A DNA stretch of 64,000 bases from Chrysogorgia sp. JL179-B06 (lineage: Eukaryota; Cnidaria; Anthozoa; Scleralcyonacea; Chrysogorgiidae), in contig JAYKKM010000137.1 in NCBI GenBank assembly GCA_035772405.1, positions 1 to 64,000 of the forward strand. The letters are read 5' to 3'. Position numbers and translations under genes: made by a program. The notes under the pieces are model-generated. The model saw only the letters and a list, made by a program, of their open reading frames with translations. It was not told where the DNA came from and did no database searches. Below are positions 10,963-24,413 of this stretch, piece after piece; positions within the stretch are counted from its first letter, which is position 1, and each line of letters starts with the position of its first letter.

Positions 10963-13060
10963 ATGTTTTTCTTAAAGACGTTGGCGTCCAAATTGGCCAT
11001 GAAATTACTGGGTCCTTCCCCGAATCCCTCCCAAAGCACTAGTTCCTCTAACGAAGTCACTCGTCTAGTTTTCACTATTCCCTCTAATTTGCCATTATCT
11101 GACCCCGAGAGATCTGTTCTTGCGAAAGGTCTCAAGTTTGTTCCCAACTCCGGCCCCATCGATCGAGGATACCGAATCTTTCTTCCGCCGCATGCGCCTC
11201 AAAGCCTTTTTCATGATAAGCCCACTTTCAATAGCAATAAGGATATTTTCGAAGAACTCAACCCCAAGAAGTCGTCTTGGTCTCCATCCGAAGGCGATTT
11301 TTCTTCCCTTGATCTTTTCGTAAGACAATGCCGCCATGACATTGATAAATTGCACCTTCCGCGCAGAAAACAAGTTCATAACCTTAACAAAGAAGAGCTT
11401 CTAGCTTTGAATTCATTACGATGCCGAAATGACGTTGTCATAAAACCTGCGGACAAAGGTGGCGCTGTAGTTGTCTGGAGAGCGGACTTATATCGACAAG
11501 AGGCTCTTCGTCAACTCAGCGACACCATCTTTTATACTAAGTTGAATTCCGATCCCACTCAATCTCACCAAAAATCCGTCAAAACTACCATCAAGAATTT
11601 CATCCAAGCCGGTGAATTGCCTGCCTCTGCATCTAACCTTATATTAACAACCCCCAGAACGCCTGTCATATATTTCCTACCTAAAATCCATAAACCTAAC
11701 AATCCTGGCAGGCCGATTGTTTCCGCTTGTAGTTGCCCCACCGAGCTCGTTTCCAGTTTTCTAGACAACGTTATGTATCCTTTGGTTAAGAAGTTGCCTT
11801 CTTATATCAAAGATACTAAACATGCCTTGCAAATTTTCGACCAGTTACGTTTCAGTAGTTCCGATAAATTTATTTTCACGATGGACGTCATGAAGTCCTT
11901 ATACACCGTCATTCCCCATTGTGATGGCCTTGAAGATCTGAAGTTTTTTCTTTGATCAGCGCACTAATTTAGAACCCTCCACAACCACGTTACTCCGCTT
12001 AGCAGAACTAGTGCTTACCCTTTACAATTTTTTCGTTTGATGGTGAACATTATCAACAAATAAGTGGTGTTGCGATGGGCACCAAAATGGGTCCAAGCTA
12101 TGCTAACTTATTTGTTGGTTATGTTGAAAAACAGATCTTTGAACAATAAACGGGTCCCTTGCCTGATTTTGTCGGCAGATTTATCGATGACTGTTCAGGA
12201 ACAGCGTCGTGTTCACGTGTCCTTTTAGAGCAGTTCATCAACTTTGTTGATGATTTAAGTTGATGATTTTCATCCTGCTCTGAAGTTCACGTGGGAAATC
12301 AGCGAGACCTCTGTGTCGTTCCTTGATATTTTAATTTCGATTAATGGTGATTCGCTGAAAACGTCGGTCTCGTACAAGCCTACTGACTCCCATAGTTATC
12401 TTCTATTTTCATCCTCTCATCCCAACCACACTAAGTAATCCATCCCTTACTCTCAATTCTTGCGTCTTCGCCGCTTATGTAGCGACGACCAAGATTTTCA
12501 AGCCAAATCAATGGAAATGAGATCTTTTTTTGTCCAACGTGGTTACCCTACCAACCTTTTAGACCTCGCCGTTCAGAAAGCTTTTCTCGTCCACCGTTTA
12601 GACGCCCTTGAGCCATCTTTGGAACGAGTTTCAAACAATAAAATTCCTTTAGTTCTAACATTTCATCCTTTCAATTTTAAAGTTAAAAATATTATTAATC
12701 GGAATTTTCACATTTTACAAAATGATCCTGAAACGTCAGCCATTTTTACCGACAACCATTTGGTATCTTTTCGCCGTAATAAAAACATTCGTGACTCCTT
12801 AGTACATACTGCCCTTAAACAAATAACCTCGGCACCAGCGGGAACATTTTCTTGCGGCCGTTCCCGCTGTAACACATGCCCTTTTCTCAATCCCACTACT
12901 GTTATTACTGCCCCCAAATTCGACCACACAATCCGTCATGCTTTTTCATGCACGTCCACCAACATAATTTATTGCATTTCTTGCGATAAATGCCCTAAAA
13001 TCTACATCGGTGAAACTGGGAGACGCCTTTGACAGGTTTGCTGAACATCTTTGTTCCGTG
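10963..13060 (+). pseudogene. Penelope-like RT/GIY-YIG ORF, copy B
   Basis: The frame from 10963 gives about 330 residues: an N-terminal domain, then KPADKGGAVVVW (an RT motif typical of Penelope), FLPKIHKPNNPGRPIVSACS, and FTMDVMKSLYT. An extra T near 11950 then shifts the frame. Later stretches show [22 protein letters not shown], and SAPAGTFSCGRSRCNTCPF in the 12460-13032 frame, ending IYIGETGRRL. Against copy A it has a three-base insertion after MDV, a small duplication near 12250, tac to taa near 12147, caa to taa near 12437, and a frameshift inside the GIY-YIG. It is inactive. Confidence 0.88.
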
Positions 13061-13594
13061 ACGATCAATGATGGTGACAAACCTGTAGCCCCGCCATTTC
13101 AACAGCTCCAACCGTTTGGTTTCAGACATGAAAGTCTGTGCCATCCTTCCCATCTCTGGTGGCAACGATAACCGTAAGCAGCAAGAGAAGCGTCTCATTT
13201 TTAAACTTGGCACCACACATCCTCTTGGTCTTAACGAACGTTTTTCTTTTATTTAATTTCCTAAAAGTTTTTTGTTATTTTAGTTTGCTTGGAACTTTTT
13301 ATTATTAGCTTATGCACTTTCATTCCTTTTCAAGTCTTTGTTTCTATTATTATCGCCTAATCCCCTGGAATATTGGACCTATCATTTCTCCCACCCCCTC
13401 AGTCTGCTTATTGATCGACTGTAAAAATAGCAAATGATTTAACTTTTCCCATCTCATTAATTAGTAGTTAGTTTATTTCCCGTGCATTTGATTTGCTACT
13501 TTCTACCTTTCTACCATTGGCTCCTTTCTTTTTCAGTGACACCCTTTTGGCATACATATAAGCCCTATTTTATTTTATTTCATCTCGTCTTACT

Positions 13595-13617
13595 CTGATG
13601 AAGGGCTCCGCTCGAAA
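13595..13617 (+). ncRNA. Hammerhead-ribozyme-like core in Penelope 3' tail
   Basis: ctgatga, a short hairpin (agggctccgctc) and gaaa occur in the order of a hammerhead core, followed by agtcagtatctcgtc. Hammerhead ribozymes are known from Penelope-like element ends (established literature). Copies of the same place occur at 25542-25567, 8492-8506 (stem II lost) and, in a divergent family, 63330-63364. Stems I and III could not be drawn convincingly by eye. Confidence 0.45.
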
Positions 13618-13668
13618 AGTCAGTATCTCGTCACTAAATTCTTGGCAGTTTACCACCTTTTCACTTTG

Positions 13669-13829
<161 letters not shown>

Positions 13830-13896
13830 GTGTAGGTTTTGGTCTACGAAATGCAAAGAGTGCTCAACAACATATAGTTAGAAGCAAATAATAGAT

Positions 13897-14870
<974 letters not shown>

Positions 14871-15036
14871 GATTTATGGTGAAGGAAAATTTCGAGTGTT
14901 GAAATATATACATTTGAAGACCAAACCGGGACCAGTTGCGAAAAATGCAACTTAAAGGCCTTCCGGCTGGAATTGAACCCGCGACCCTGCGATGCTAGTG
15001 CAGTACTCTGACGACTGAGCTACGGAGGCCGTTGCC
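14871..15036 (-). repeat. tRNA-derived SINE-like unit, copy 3
   Basis: The tRNA-like core is at 14957-15030 (minus) with box B gggttcaattcc intact. The tail with ccaaaccgggaccagttgc matches copy 1, but the left flank stops soon after gttgccga. Copies 2 and 3 together look like pieces broken at different ends. Confidence 0.65.
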
Positions 15037-15625
15037 GATATAACAAAGCATGGTAAATTTGACCTCGCATGAGATTAGCAGGATATTCGAATATCACTAA
15101 TTAAAACTCGTACATGTTGACAGTGCGAGGTCAACATTACTGTTTTAAAATTGCAAGTCTGATGGAAATAATATTGTGCAGTCTTGAAGGCTATACTAAG
15201 ATAGGAAATGAGTTTGCTTATGGCGCCGATGGAATTCCACAACGCATGATCGCTTGTTCTCCGAATAGATTGTACTACAAATAAAAAGATGTTGCGGAAA
15301 TAGTGATATACAAACATTTGCTCAAAGGATACCGTTTTTCAATAAGTTTAAAAAAAAACCGAGGTTGAGATGATAGCACTTGTTAAATGCATGGAGAATA
15401 AATCTTTACCCGATAGAAATGGAAATTGATAAGGTTTGCGTTACACGGGAAAGAGGTTTCATATACACATGGTCATGTTCAGTTTGTTGCCCTTTACATA
15501 TAGAACTGCGTGAATCTAACATGATTAAAAAGATCTCAGCGTCTCGTTCAGCTGCATTGCGTGATGTATATTAGTGATCGCAGAGAACCGATAAAGGCCA
15601 ATTGTAAAAATTTCATAACAGAAAG

Positions 15626-15668
<43 letters not shown>

Positions 15669-17335
15669 TGGGTTTACGTGAACGATATATTAGTTCACAG
15701 AAGTGGCGTTTCCTATGTACTGTATTGGTTTGCTGATAGAGTTAGATATATATACATGTAGAGTGAGTTATACCCACGCAACTGTCGCAATACATGGGGA
15801 AATATTTATTACAAGAATAATAATAATAGCTTTATTTATTCAGGGTATTATTTTAGCATTGGTCTCACTCGAAAAAACGACTCGGATAGACAAATTACCG
15901 AATCTCATTGTTTCTGCACTTGGTATTTTAAAGGAAGGTGAGTTATTTTGCGTTCTACTGTTTAACAGAAAAATCCTTTATCTTGCTGCTAGCTTTTAAA
16001 CGTAACATGAATTGAGGTGAGTTCGGAATAAAGACTTAAAGTCTATTATATTAATCCAGCTGTCATCTTTACCTTTGGGCTTTGGCAATCGCAAACTAAC
16101 TGTCTTTCAAGTTTTTATTACTGTTTTGATGTATTTATAGTCTGAAAATATGCCAAATACGATTTTCTCACCCAATGGTCTGGAAAAAGAGGTTTTCTAA
16201 AGTACCTATCTTAAAAAATGGGACTTTAAAAAACGAACAAAAACGCGGTTTCATTAGCTATATGGTTCATTACATATATCTTTTGTGCTAGCAGACAGTA
16301 GTGGTCTAGATCCTGTCAGATTATCTAATTTAGAATACCTTTCATTGTGCGTCACGTCTTACAAGGCTGCCAGACTTTTCATAAGAAAATTTCATTATTC
16401 ATGAATGACGACATCTTATTAAGTTTCTGCCGGCCACAACAACAAACCGATTTTTTCTAATTACCGAAAGGGTAATTAGCATCGCTTTGCTAGATTTAAC
16501 TCAAAATGAAAGATTTCATCGAAAAGGAAAGATGCTCAGTTGATCACATCTTTCTACTTGCAAGATAGAGTAGTGTATCTTAAGCTAGTTCATAGGGCCA
16601 TCGAGTACTAACATGCACTGTGTTGAAAACAACATTTTGCTTGCTTATTTTGTCTGAATATCAGTTAACCTCCTGGAGTATATGCAGATCGTTATATTTT
16701 CTCAATGAATCGACTCATAAGTTATAGAGAGATCAAGAGGGGAGGGTTTTCTTTCAAAATGGTTTCCTTGTTGTTATTGATTATTTTATATAGTTATACA
16801 TACCAGTATATATTGCTTCTTTATATATCATGCCTAAGAACGGAAATATATTAACTATATTTTGTTATGAACAGGTTATGTAGGTCATAATACTCAAATA
16901 AAATACATTAACCAGAGTATTTTCAAAAAAAATGTTTTAAATCAAATCTATGAAGATACAAGTTTCCCTCAACTAATAGTGATATATTAACATACTACAA
17001 TTCAGCATGGAAACCACGCACATGGCACGTCAAAATTACCTGCGAAAATTGTGTATTGGTCGGCGTGAGCAAGATCTGAGAATAGGATTACACTGCATGA
17101 TTCTGTAATTAAATCATGTTGGCTACGTTCATCAGTCTTATTTTAGATATCAGTATTAAATTCGGCTTTGTGGCTCTCTGTGGAACCGTTTGAGGTCTTC
17201 GTCACAGCTGGAAGAATGGCAAACAGACATCTGTAGACATTATAGGTTACGCAGGCTTTCTAGTGTGACACACTGCTGAGGAGTCAACTGAAAACAGAAA
17301 ACTGTGGACAATTTGTGGTGCTGAAGAAAAAGGAC
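15037..17335. other. Region upstream of IgSF gene, no firm gene
   Basis: It contains a (TA)n tract at 15629-15667 and little else. A possible exon at 15843-15937 (tttattcag acceptor, gaag|gtgagt donor, open frame) is noted as unproven. The promoter of the IgSF gene should lie in the last kilobase, but no clear core element was seen. Confidence 0.4.
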
Positions 17336-17402
17336 ATGACGTTTACGACTTTCAAAATAACTGCTGTTATCTTTCTTATTTCACTACGGACTTCATGTCA
17401 TG
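17336..17402 (+). CDS. IgSF GPI-anchored protein, exon 1 (signal peptide)
   Basis: The ATG at 17336 opens MTFTTFKITAVIFLISLRTS: a short polar start, a hydrophobic core and a small-residue end, which is a typical secretory signal peptide. The exon ends g|gtataat after one base of a Gly codon (phase 1). It joins in frame to exon 2 at 17521. The five exons sum to 1122 bases (373 codons plus stop). All introns are phase 1, the usual pattern for extracellular Ig and FN3 modules. I do not recognise a named orthologue. Confidence 0.75.
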
Positions 17403-17520
17403 GTATAATTGTAAAATATTATAAGTTGGAGAATATATTACAGTAAATACATTTTTAGCATTTTCATGAATGTGTGAAGTGTTTCGTCGCACACTTATTG
17501 CAATCATTTTCTTTCTTCAG

Positions 17521-17916
17521 GAAAACGGCCTCATGTCGAAATTCTTAAGTATCCTCCGTCGAACATTAAAGTGTTGACAGGGAGCACAATTGATCTATTT
17601 TGGCACTATCGCGTTGAACCAATTGACAAATTAAAAACTACGTCCTGGTACTATTATATTGGGGTGGAAAATCGTAAAAGCGTTGACCTGATAATACGAA
17701 GAAAACATGGCAATGGTGGACTGCTTGAAGTCAACCCTTATCTAACTAAAGACAAAAATGATCGAACAGGCTGCAATTTTACCTTAGTTAATAAAATTTG
17801 GATGATGCATTGTCGCATAACCGATGTCATTGTGGAGGACAGTGCAGTTTATGGCGTCATACTTGAGGTAGAAGGTATAAACGATCTTATATCGAATACA
17901 AGTGTGAATGTTGTTG
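17521..17916 (+). CDS. IgSF GPI-anchored protein, exon 2 (atypical Ig domain)
   Basis: Acceptor ctttcttcag|gaaaac and donor gttg|gtaagttc frame a 396-base phase 1-1 exon. The protein shows a V-type Ig pattern: GSTIDLFWHYRVE at strand B, TSWYYYIG at strand C, and VEDSAVYGVILEV for the D-x-A-x-Y end of strand F. The two canonical disulphide cysteines are absent: Phe stands at the strand B position and Val at the strand F position. Two other cysteines (GCNF, MHCR) are present. Cys-poor Ig domains are known in cnidarian surface receptors, including hydrozoan allorecognition proteins; a link to such a role is inference only. Confidence 0.75.
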
Positions 17917-18385
17917 GTAAGTTCATTTAGATTAAGAAATTTATTTCGTTTCTCTTGCCTTGTCTTGTAAGCGATCCCGAAATATTTTTATCGCCAAATT
18001 CCATACAATTTGAGGCATGCTGAAAGTATACGACAAAGCATGTCTAATATGAAGACACTCTACAGGATGAACCACGGCTGGTGGTAATTATAATAACACG
18101 TATACACTGCAACTACATTCTTTATAAAAAGGTGGAAATCAGAGAAACATGGAAACAAGAACTTACGGTCTGCTCAGAAAACTTAATAGACAACATAGTT
18201 ATAGTTATAGAAAACCTATAAAAAGTAATAATTGTTACTTAACGTCTCTTAGGACTACTCCTCTTTCTAAAAATAGCAGATACGCCAACCGGCCCTGCCA
18301 GACATGTTATCAACAATGTGTACATGTTTGTTATAAAATAATTATTGATGGCTAATTAGAAAGCCAAAAACGAAACCTAACTCAA

Positions 18386-18530
18386 TAGACCTCTTTGATA
18401 ATGGCGGCTAATTTAAATATTCCTTTATGTGAATCTAAATTAGCCTTTATGGCTCGTTTGTCTTTGCTTCCTAACGAGGTTGTAAAGGCTAATTTATATG
18501 CATATAAAAGGTCTTTATGAAAGAGGTCTA
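18386..18530. mobile_element. Short MITE (tagacctcttt family), copy 1
   Basis: Inverted ends tagacctctttgataatgg and catgaaagaggtcta. The internal ctaatttaaat and taaaggctaattta also pair. The right end abuts TTAA (18531-18534), which it shares with the next MITE. Same family as 55354-55536. Confidence 0.8.
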
Positions 18531-18534
18531 TTAA

Positions 18535-19006
18535 AGTGCCCCTAACTTCAAAATTTTTTTTGTCTTATTTGGAAGAACTTTTAATGATAAAGTAACTTCT
18601 TTTGAAGATTTTCACTTCTTCGCTTTCTTTTTTAGATATATCAGTTTGTTTTATATGCAAATATCTGGAATTTCGTAACACCTGCATAATGAGTTATCAG
18701 AGAATGTTATATATATTTGCGTTCATGAAATAAAAACACTAAAGTGTGAATAACACGTGTGTGCGTTTCTCCCACAACACCAAACTTCTTGATTTTAAAG
18801 GATTTTGTTTGAGAATGAAAGAGATATACACATTTCTCCAATAAGTCATTATGCATGTGTGACGAAACTCCAGACATTTGCATATCAAACAAACTGATAT
18901 ATCTAAAAAAGAAAGCAAAGAAACGAAAATCTTCAAAAGAAGTTACTTTATCATTTTAAAAGTTCTTCCAAACAAGACAATAAAACATTTTGAGGTTATG
19001 TGCACT
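18535..19006. mobile_element. TTAA-flanked MITE, second copy of the 10043 family
   Basis: TTAA at 18531-18534 and 19007-19010. Termini agtgcccctaacttc and gaggttatgtgcact are inverted, and the internal sequence (atttggaagaactttt, tttgtttgatatgcaaat type) matches 10043-10517. Confidence 0.88.
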
Positions 19007-19297
19007 TTAAATGACACCTTTTACTCTTTTCTTTGATTTTCTATTTATCACGAAATGCAAAAAAGTAGAAAAAATAAAGATTGCGGAAGAAAATGAAATT
19101 TGAAACAAAACATTACTATTGAACATTCTAACTGCACGTTCAAATTACTAATAATCCGAATAGCTTATAATTAATTCCTATTTCTACATAGTAACTGCAT
19201 AGAACTTCTTATTCTTTGGAAAACCCATTGATCATGGTGAATGACAATGTGTTAATATACACAATGTTGTAGTGAATGTGGGAGAGCTCGGAGTAGA

Positions 19298-19409
19298 CAG
19301 ACGATACGTGGACGATTGTCAAGCTCATATCCTCAGGTTCGATTCCTGTACGGGACTCAGAATCATTTTTCTGAGGATATGAGCTTGACGATCGTTCACG
19401 TATCGTCTG
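19298..19409. repeat. Hairpin with tRNA box B in the loop
   Basis: The arms 19298-19336 and 19371-19409 pair for about 39 bp with few mismatches. The loop contains ggttcgattcctg, a good internal Pol III box B / T-loop. Just upstream is gggagagctcggagtagac, which resembles a box A. It may be a tRNA-derived repeat with an inverted duplication. Confidence 0.6.
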
Positions 19410-20004
19410 TGAATGACAATGTTGGATAGCTCTTACAATTTAAAAACTGTTCGAAACTTAGCAGAGTTTGAAGTTAAGAAAGAAGTATATAATATGTAAA
19501 CTAAAAAGAAGCAGGATGCATTTCGGCAGACAACTTATCAAGTGCTATTTAGCGGGTATTTATAAGATAAATATGGAATGACGTCACCGCGATTAAAGAT
19601 GTGACGTTCAAAATAACGACATACTAAAAACAAATCCTTTTGACGGCATAATATATCAAGGAACATAAGGCTAACCTACGTGAGTAAGTACATCTTGCAG
19701 GGATATAGCGAACCCATACCACTAAACAAGAGCTTAGAGTTAGGGTTAGGATCATTGTTGTTTTGGAGTTAGTGGTTATTTACATGGTTAAGTGACAACA
19801 TTTTGACGATTATATAGCTCCCCTGGCCTATTAGCTAATACTGGCGGCCATTTTGAATAAGGCCTGGTTACACTGAAAATTTCAAAAAACGAGCCCAAAA
19901 AATATTATTCTGCGTCCGCAACGTGCAGTACTGCGGGCGCAGGTGCTCAATTGCCATGCATCATCTAATCTCTGAAATTACAAAGGCAACAAATACAGAA
20001 GAGA

Positions 20005-20475
20005 TAATAATACTTTCGATTTATTGTTTTTATTAATTCCACGAATTTTATACCTTTATACTTTCTTTAAGCTGTAAACATTTAAATATTTTACAAGATA
20101 AAATGTAATAAATAAAAAGCACAACAAGGGAGGACGCAACAGCTGGTAAAACCCTAACCAAGGCATCCTCCCGAGCCCTGCCATCCCTCAATTTAGACAA
20201 TATTGTAAAAGTATTAAACCAAAAAAAAATATTTACATTAAAATTTTAACAACAGATTCTAAAATCTACTGCTGCCAGATCTCCCACAGAATTACATTTT
20301 AGACAAATAAAACGGCATGAGCGAAAAATGTCAACATTGAAAGTATGTCGCAAGGCAGTGGAACATCTGGCTTTCAACAAAGTCTTAAAAATGGCTGACG
20401 ATTCAGCGTATTTAATAAAAATAAATTAGGTAGATTGTTCCATAATACAAGTCCTAATAAAATAACTCGATTCAA
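20005..20475 (-). mobile_element. LINE 3' end (CR1/L2 type)
   Basis: The minus strand shows a degenerate RT C-terminus with LVLWNNLPNLFLL, the familiar LWNxLP block. It is followed by a 3' UTR rich in taataaa-like signals, ending near 20005. Confidence 0.6.
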
Positions 20476-20959
20476 AGTATTTGGTTCTACTCTTGGGTAC
20501 TGAAAAGTTAAGCTCACAGGAATTCGTCAAACGATTGTGCGACGAAAAACGGACGTACTGTTCAAGACAGATATTGTATTTTCCATTGATACAACAATGT
20601 AAAAATAATAAGTCTTTAATCTCATGCCAATATCAAACTGGCATACATGTCCAATATAACCATTGGTATGCAGCTGCTTCAGGTGGTAACAGGTGGTATA
20701 GTGGCTTCACGCAGCTACCCAGGTATAACCATTGACATGCAGCTGCTTCAGGTATAGTGGCTTCAAGCTGCTACATGGGTAGTATCATATGTCCGATTGT
20801 TCCTTAATGCACAATGGTATTATTTTTGGATCTATACCTAATAATTTCCTAGCTCGTTCTCAAAAAGATCCCGCATTACGTATAAACAAAAGTATACCGC
20901 ATTATCTCTGTGTGCAACATATCACTATTGAATGAAACAATAGTATATGTTGTTGAGAT

Positions 20960-21060
20960 TGGAAACCATTACCTTCAATATTATTACATTCAATATACCA
21001 TTACATTTAATATATTACTACATTATTATTACATTACATTAACATTACATTTAACGAATT
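20960..21060. repeat. attacattcaatatacc-type array, left block
   Basis: Imperfect tandem attacattcaatata units. Similar units reappear at 24715-24900, on the far side of the LINE cluster. Confidence 0.6.
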
Positions 21061-21066
21061 AGTTAA

Positions 21067-21660
21067 AAGTGTAACAAATCAAACCGATTTGGGTGTGGTC
21101 ATCAGCAATGACCTTAAATGGTCCCCCCATATTGCTAAATGTGTTGCTAAAGCTAATCGTATGCTTGGATTTCTTCGCAGGAATTGTACTCAAATGTCAA
21201 ATGTCCGTTGCCGTCGTCTACTTTATTTAGCGCTCGTCCGTTCTCACTTGTCTTACGGGAGTGAAATCTGGGCTCCTCAGGACAAGTCACGTGACCTTTC
21301 ACTTCTTGAGGGTGTTCAGAGACGAGCCACGAAATTCATACTCCAAGATTACGAATCGTCCTACCCTGACCGTCTTAAAAAGCTTAACTTATTACCAATA
21401 TATATCATATCGGCTTGAAATTTTGGATCTTCTCTTCTTTTTTAAGTACAAACAAGGTCTCTACGATCTAGATATCTCCCGTTTTGTTACTTTTTCTTCT
21501 ATCCGCTCGTCTCGCACTCGTTCAAGTCAAAACAACTTGCTTGAAGCCAATCCTTGTAAGACTTCTCTTTTTAGAAATTCTTTTTTCAACAGAATTGTAT
21601 TTCTCTGGAACAATCTCTCTCCGATAGTTCGTAATAGTATACTTCTGTTTCCACTTTTAA
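21067..21660 (+). mobile_element. LINE RT C-terminal fragment
   Basis: The frame from 21089 shows LGVVISNDLKWSPHI, then LRRNCTQMSNVRCRRLLYLA, LVRSHLSYGSEIWAP, and VQRRATKFI: the post-palm/thumb region of CR1/L2-clade RTs. It shifts to a second frame near 21400 and ends with LWNNLSP. It is truncated at both ends. Confidence 0.85.
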
Positions 21661-21664
21661 ACAT

Positions 21665-22585
21665 GAACTTTATATTCCAAGTTGATGATGCAAGATCGGT
21701 GTCTAAAGATTTACACTGTAGTGTGCCTCAAGAATCAGTCATCGGACCAATCCTGTACCATCTCTATACAGCTCCACCTGGTGACATAATCCGCACTCAT
21801 GGTCTATCTTTCCATCTTTACGCCGACGATTGTCAAGTGTATATATAATTCAAGTCTACGCCTGATGAAACTGCAGCTGCTGTCTCCAAAATTGAGGCCT
21901 GTGCTAGAGACATTGACGCCTGGATGCTTTGTAATAAGCTGAAGTTGAATAGAGACAAGACGGAACTCCTTGTGTTAAGTTCTAAACATCGCCTGCGTAC
22001 ACTAATACGAAATGTTGCCGTCGCTGATGTAAGCATATCCCCTTCACCTCAGCCAAGAACATAGGAGTAATCTTTGATGAATCCATGAGTCTGGAGCAAC
22101 ATGATTGTTCAAAATGTATGTAAAACAGCTTTTTATCACATTATCCAAGATTAAGAAATACCTTACACAAAAGGATACTGAGACACTGGCTCATGCTTTC
22201 ATATCATCTAAATTGGATATCACTGCTCTCTGAACTAACACAATATCAAATTGATAAGTTATACAACGGGTGCAAAATGCAGCTGCACGCCTCAATTGTC
22301 ACACGCACTCGTAAGTTTGATAGTATAATTCCTGTCCTGAAGCAGCTCCACTGGCTACCTGTCAAGCAACGCATCTCTTATAAAATACTTCTTCTGACCT
22401 TTAAAGCCTTACATGATATAGCACCTCGGTATATTTCTGATCTCCTAACTCAGTATGTACCTACCAGGACCTTGCGCTCTTCAGACAAATGTTTCCTTGA
22501 AGTGTCAAGTTATTGCCTTCTATCTATCTATCTTCCTGTTCACCTAACCCCTCTAAAAGAGGATTACAAGGTGGGTGATCAGCGG
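21665..22585 (+). mobile_element. L2-like LINE, 5' portion
   Basis: Starts within the RT palm: CSVPQESVIGPILY, then LSFHLYADDCQVYI, the YADD catalytic motif. A stop at 21846 is followed by IEACARDIDAWMLCNKLKLN and, from about 22320, LKQLHWLPVKQRISYKILLL, ending TRTLRSSDK. Several frame breaks are present. The same element appears to resume at 24124, so the LINE at 22590-24122 inserted into it. Confidence 0.8.
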
Positions 22586-22589
22586 TATA

Positions 22590-24122
22590 ACAAATAATTA
22601 AATACATAAATTAGTGATAAGTAAATCGATAAATAAATAAATAAAAATATAAACAAAAATAAATAAACATATACAACGAAAACTAAGATACAGGGCTATG
22701 GGACAAGGTAGACACTCGACTACGGAAGGAATCAGTACTGTTACAAGAAATAAAAGTGTCAGGAGGTAGATTGTTCCATTGAACTATAGTTCGGGAATAG
22801 AAAGAAAGCTTGTGTGAGGAGGTTTTAGTAGCCAGAGGTACGAACGAGTGGGCGTGGTTATGTCTTGATCTGCGTGTGACTGGGAGGAGTTGATTTATAG
22901 GATCCACAGCTATCAGATGGTTAATGATCTTGTAGAGTAATGTTAGCCGGGCATCAGCTCTTCTTTCTTCTTAGTTGAAGGGAGCGCCAGTTAAGGTCTT
23001 CTAGCATCTTTGTAACACTATCAAGGGGGTTGTATCGAAGCAACGACCACCGGGCAGCTCTTCTCTGCACCATCTCTACTTTGTGCGAGCCATTGTTTTC
23101 AACTCCATGCCTTGGATCCTTTCTAGTACAGCAATACTCCAGCTGTGGTCTCACTAAACTGGTATACGCTTTTTCTTTGAGTGTTGGCGACTTCTGCGGT
23201 TAGCACTGGCGGTAATTTTGTTAATATGGGTATTCCATTTAAGATCTTTTGTTAGGTGCACACCAAGGTACTTGCTACTTGCCACAGACTTTAGGGTTTT
23301 ACCATGTAGAATGTAGTCACGATGTATCAGTGACTTATTACGGGTGACCCTAAGGACCTCACACTTGTCTGGATTAAACTCCATCAGCCAATCTTGTTCC
23401 CAGACTTGTAAATTGTTCAAATCAAACTGCAGCTGATCACATTGGTCTTCGTTATGTATTGTTAGATACATAATTGTGTCATCTGCAAACAGGTGAACAT
23501 TTGAATGAACATAATTAAGTAAGTCGTTGATGTAAGTTAGGAACAGAATAGGACCAATGACAGAGCCCTGGGGCACTCCAGAAAGCACAGGAAGGTATGG
23601 AGACTGGTCTCCATCAATCACAACGCGTTGTTGGCGCCCATGAAGAAAACACGCTATCCATTGCAGCGTATCATTTCTTATACCATAATAATCCAGCTTA
23701 GCCAGTAACTTTTTATGGCACACCTTATCGAAGGCCTTAGAAAAATCTATAATAATTAAATCAGTCTGCTTGCGCTCTGACAGATTTGTTTGCAGAACTG
23801 TTGTAAGTTCAAGCAATTGGGATTCACAAGATCTGGCATGTCTAAATCCATGTTGTAAGTTATAAAGTATGTTGTACTGGTTGAAATGAGATACCAAGAA
23901 GCTTGTTATGATATGTTCCAGAACTTTGCTACAGATGCAGGTTAGTGAAATTGGGCGATAGTTTGTAGGACAGTCTTTGCCACCTTTCTTAAAAATTGAA
24001 GTAATATTAGCCAATTTCCAATCATCGGGTACACTGTAAGGGGTCAAGGACTTTTGGAAGATAAGTTGTAGTATTGGGGCGATGACTGATGCAAAAATCG
24101 TGGCCGCCATTGCTGACGGCAA
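22590..24122 (-). mobile_element. CR1-type LINE, 5' truncated, nested insertion
   Basis: A minus-strand ORF of 322 residues (24122-23154) contains WKLANITSIFKKGGKDCPTN, NYRPISLTCICSKVLE, LIIIDFSKAFDKV, LSGVPQGSVIGPILF and VHLFADDTIMY, the full set of RT palm motifs. The frame breaks near 23154. It then continues with LEYCCTRKDP and RRAARW (22954-23154) and WNNLPPDTFI (22683-22907). The 3' end is A-rich (aaataaataaat reading minus to plus near 22600-22670). It has no endonuclease domain because of 5' truncation. Confidence 0.9.
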
Positions 24123-24123
24123 C

Positions 24124-24412
24124 CGCTGACCTAGCTGACCTTTTAAAACGTATGGTAGTAGATCTTGTTATGTTACTGTTCCTAAACTCTGGAACTCGCT
24201 ACCTCTAGATATTAGGCAGTCATCCTCTATTTTATATTTTAAATCCAGGGTTAAAAAATTTCTTTTTCAACAAGCTTTTAATTAGAATTGTATATAAAAT
24301 TGTATATATAATTTCTTGATGTATTTTTTAACTACAGTACTTTCTACTGTAAAGCGTTTCTGGGCTATAGGAATGAAGCGCTATATAAATTTTGTATTAT
24401 TATTATTATTAA
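24124..24412 (+). mobile_element. L2-like LINE, 3' portion
   Basis: Encodes KTYGSRSCYVTVPKLWNSL followed by a short Lys-rich end and a stop. Then comes a 3' UTR with gcgctatataaattttg and a (TTA)n tail, the hallmark of L2-type LINEs. It reads as the direct continuation of 21665-22585. Confidence 0.85.
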
Positions 24413-24413
24413 G

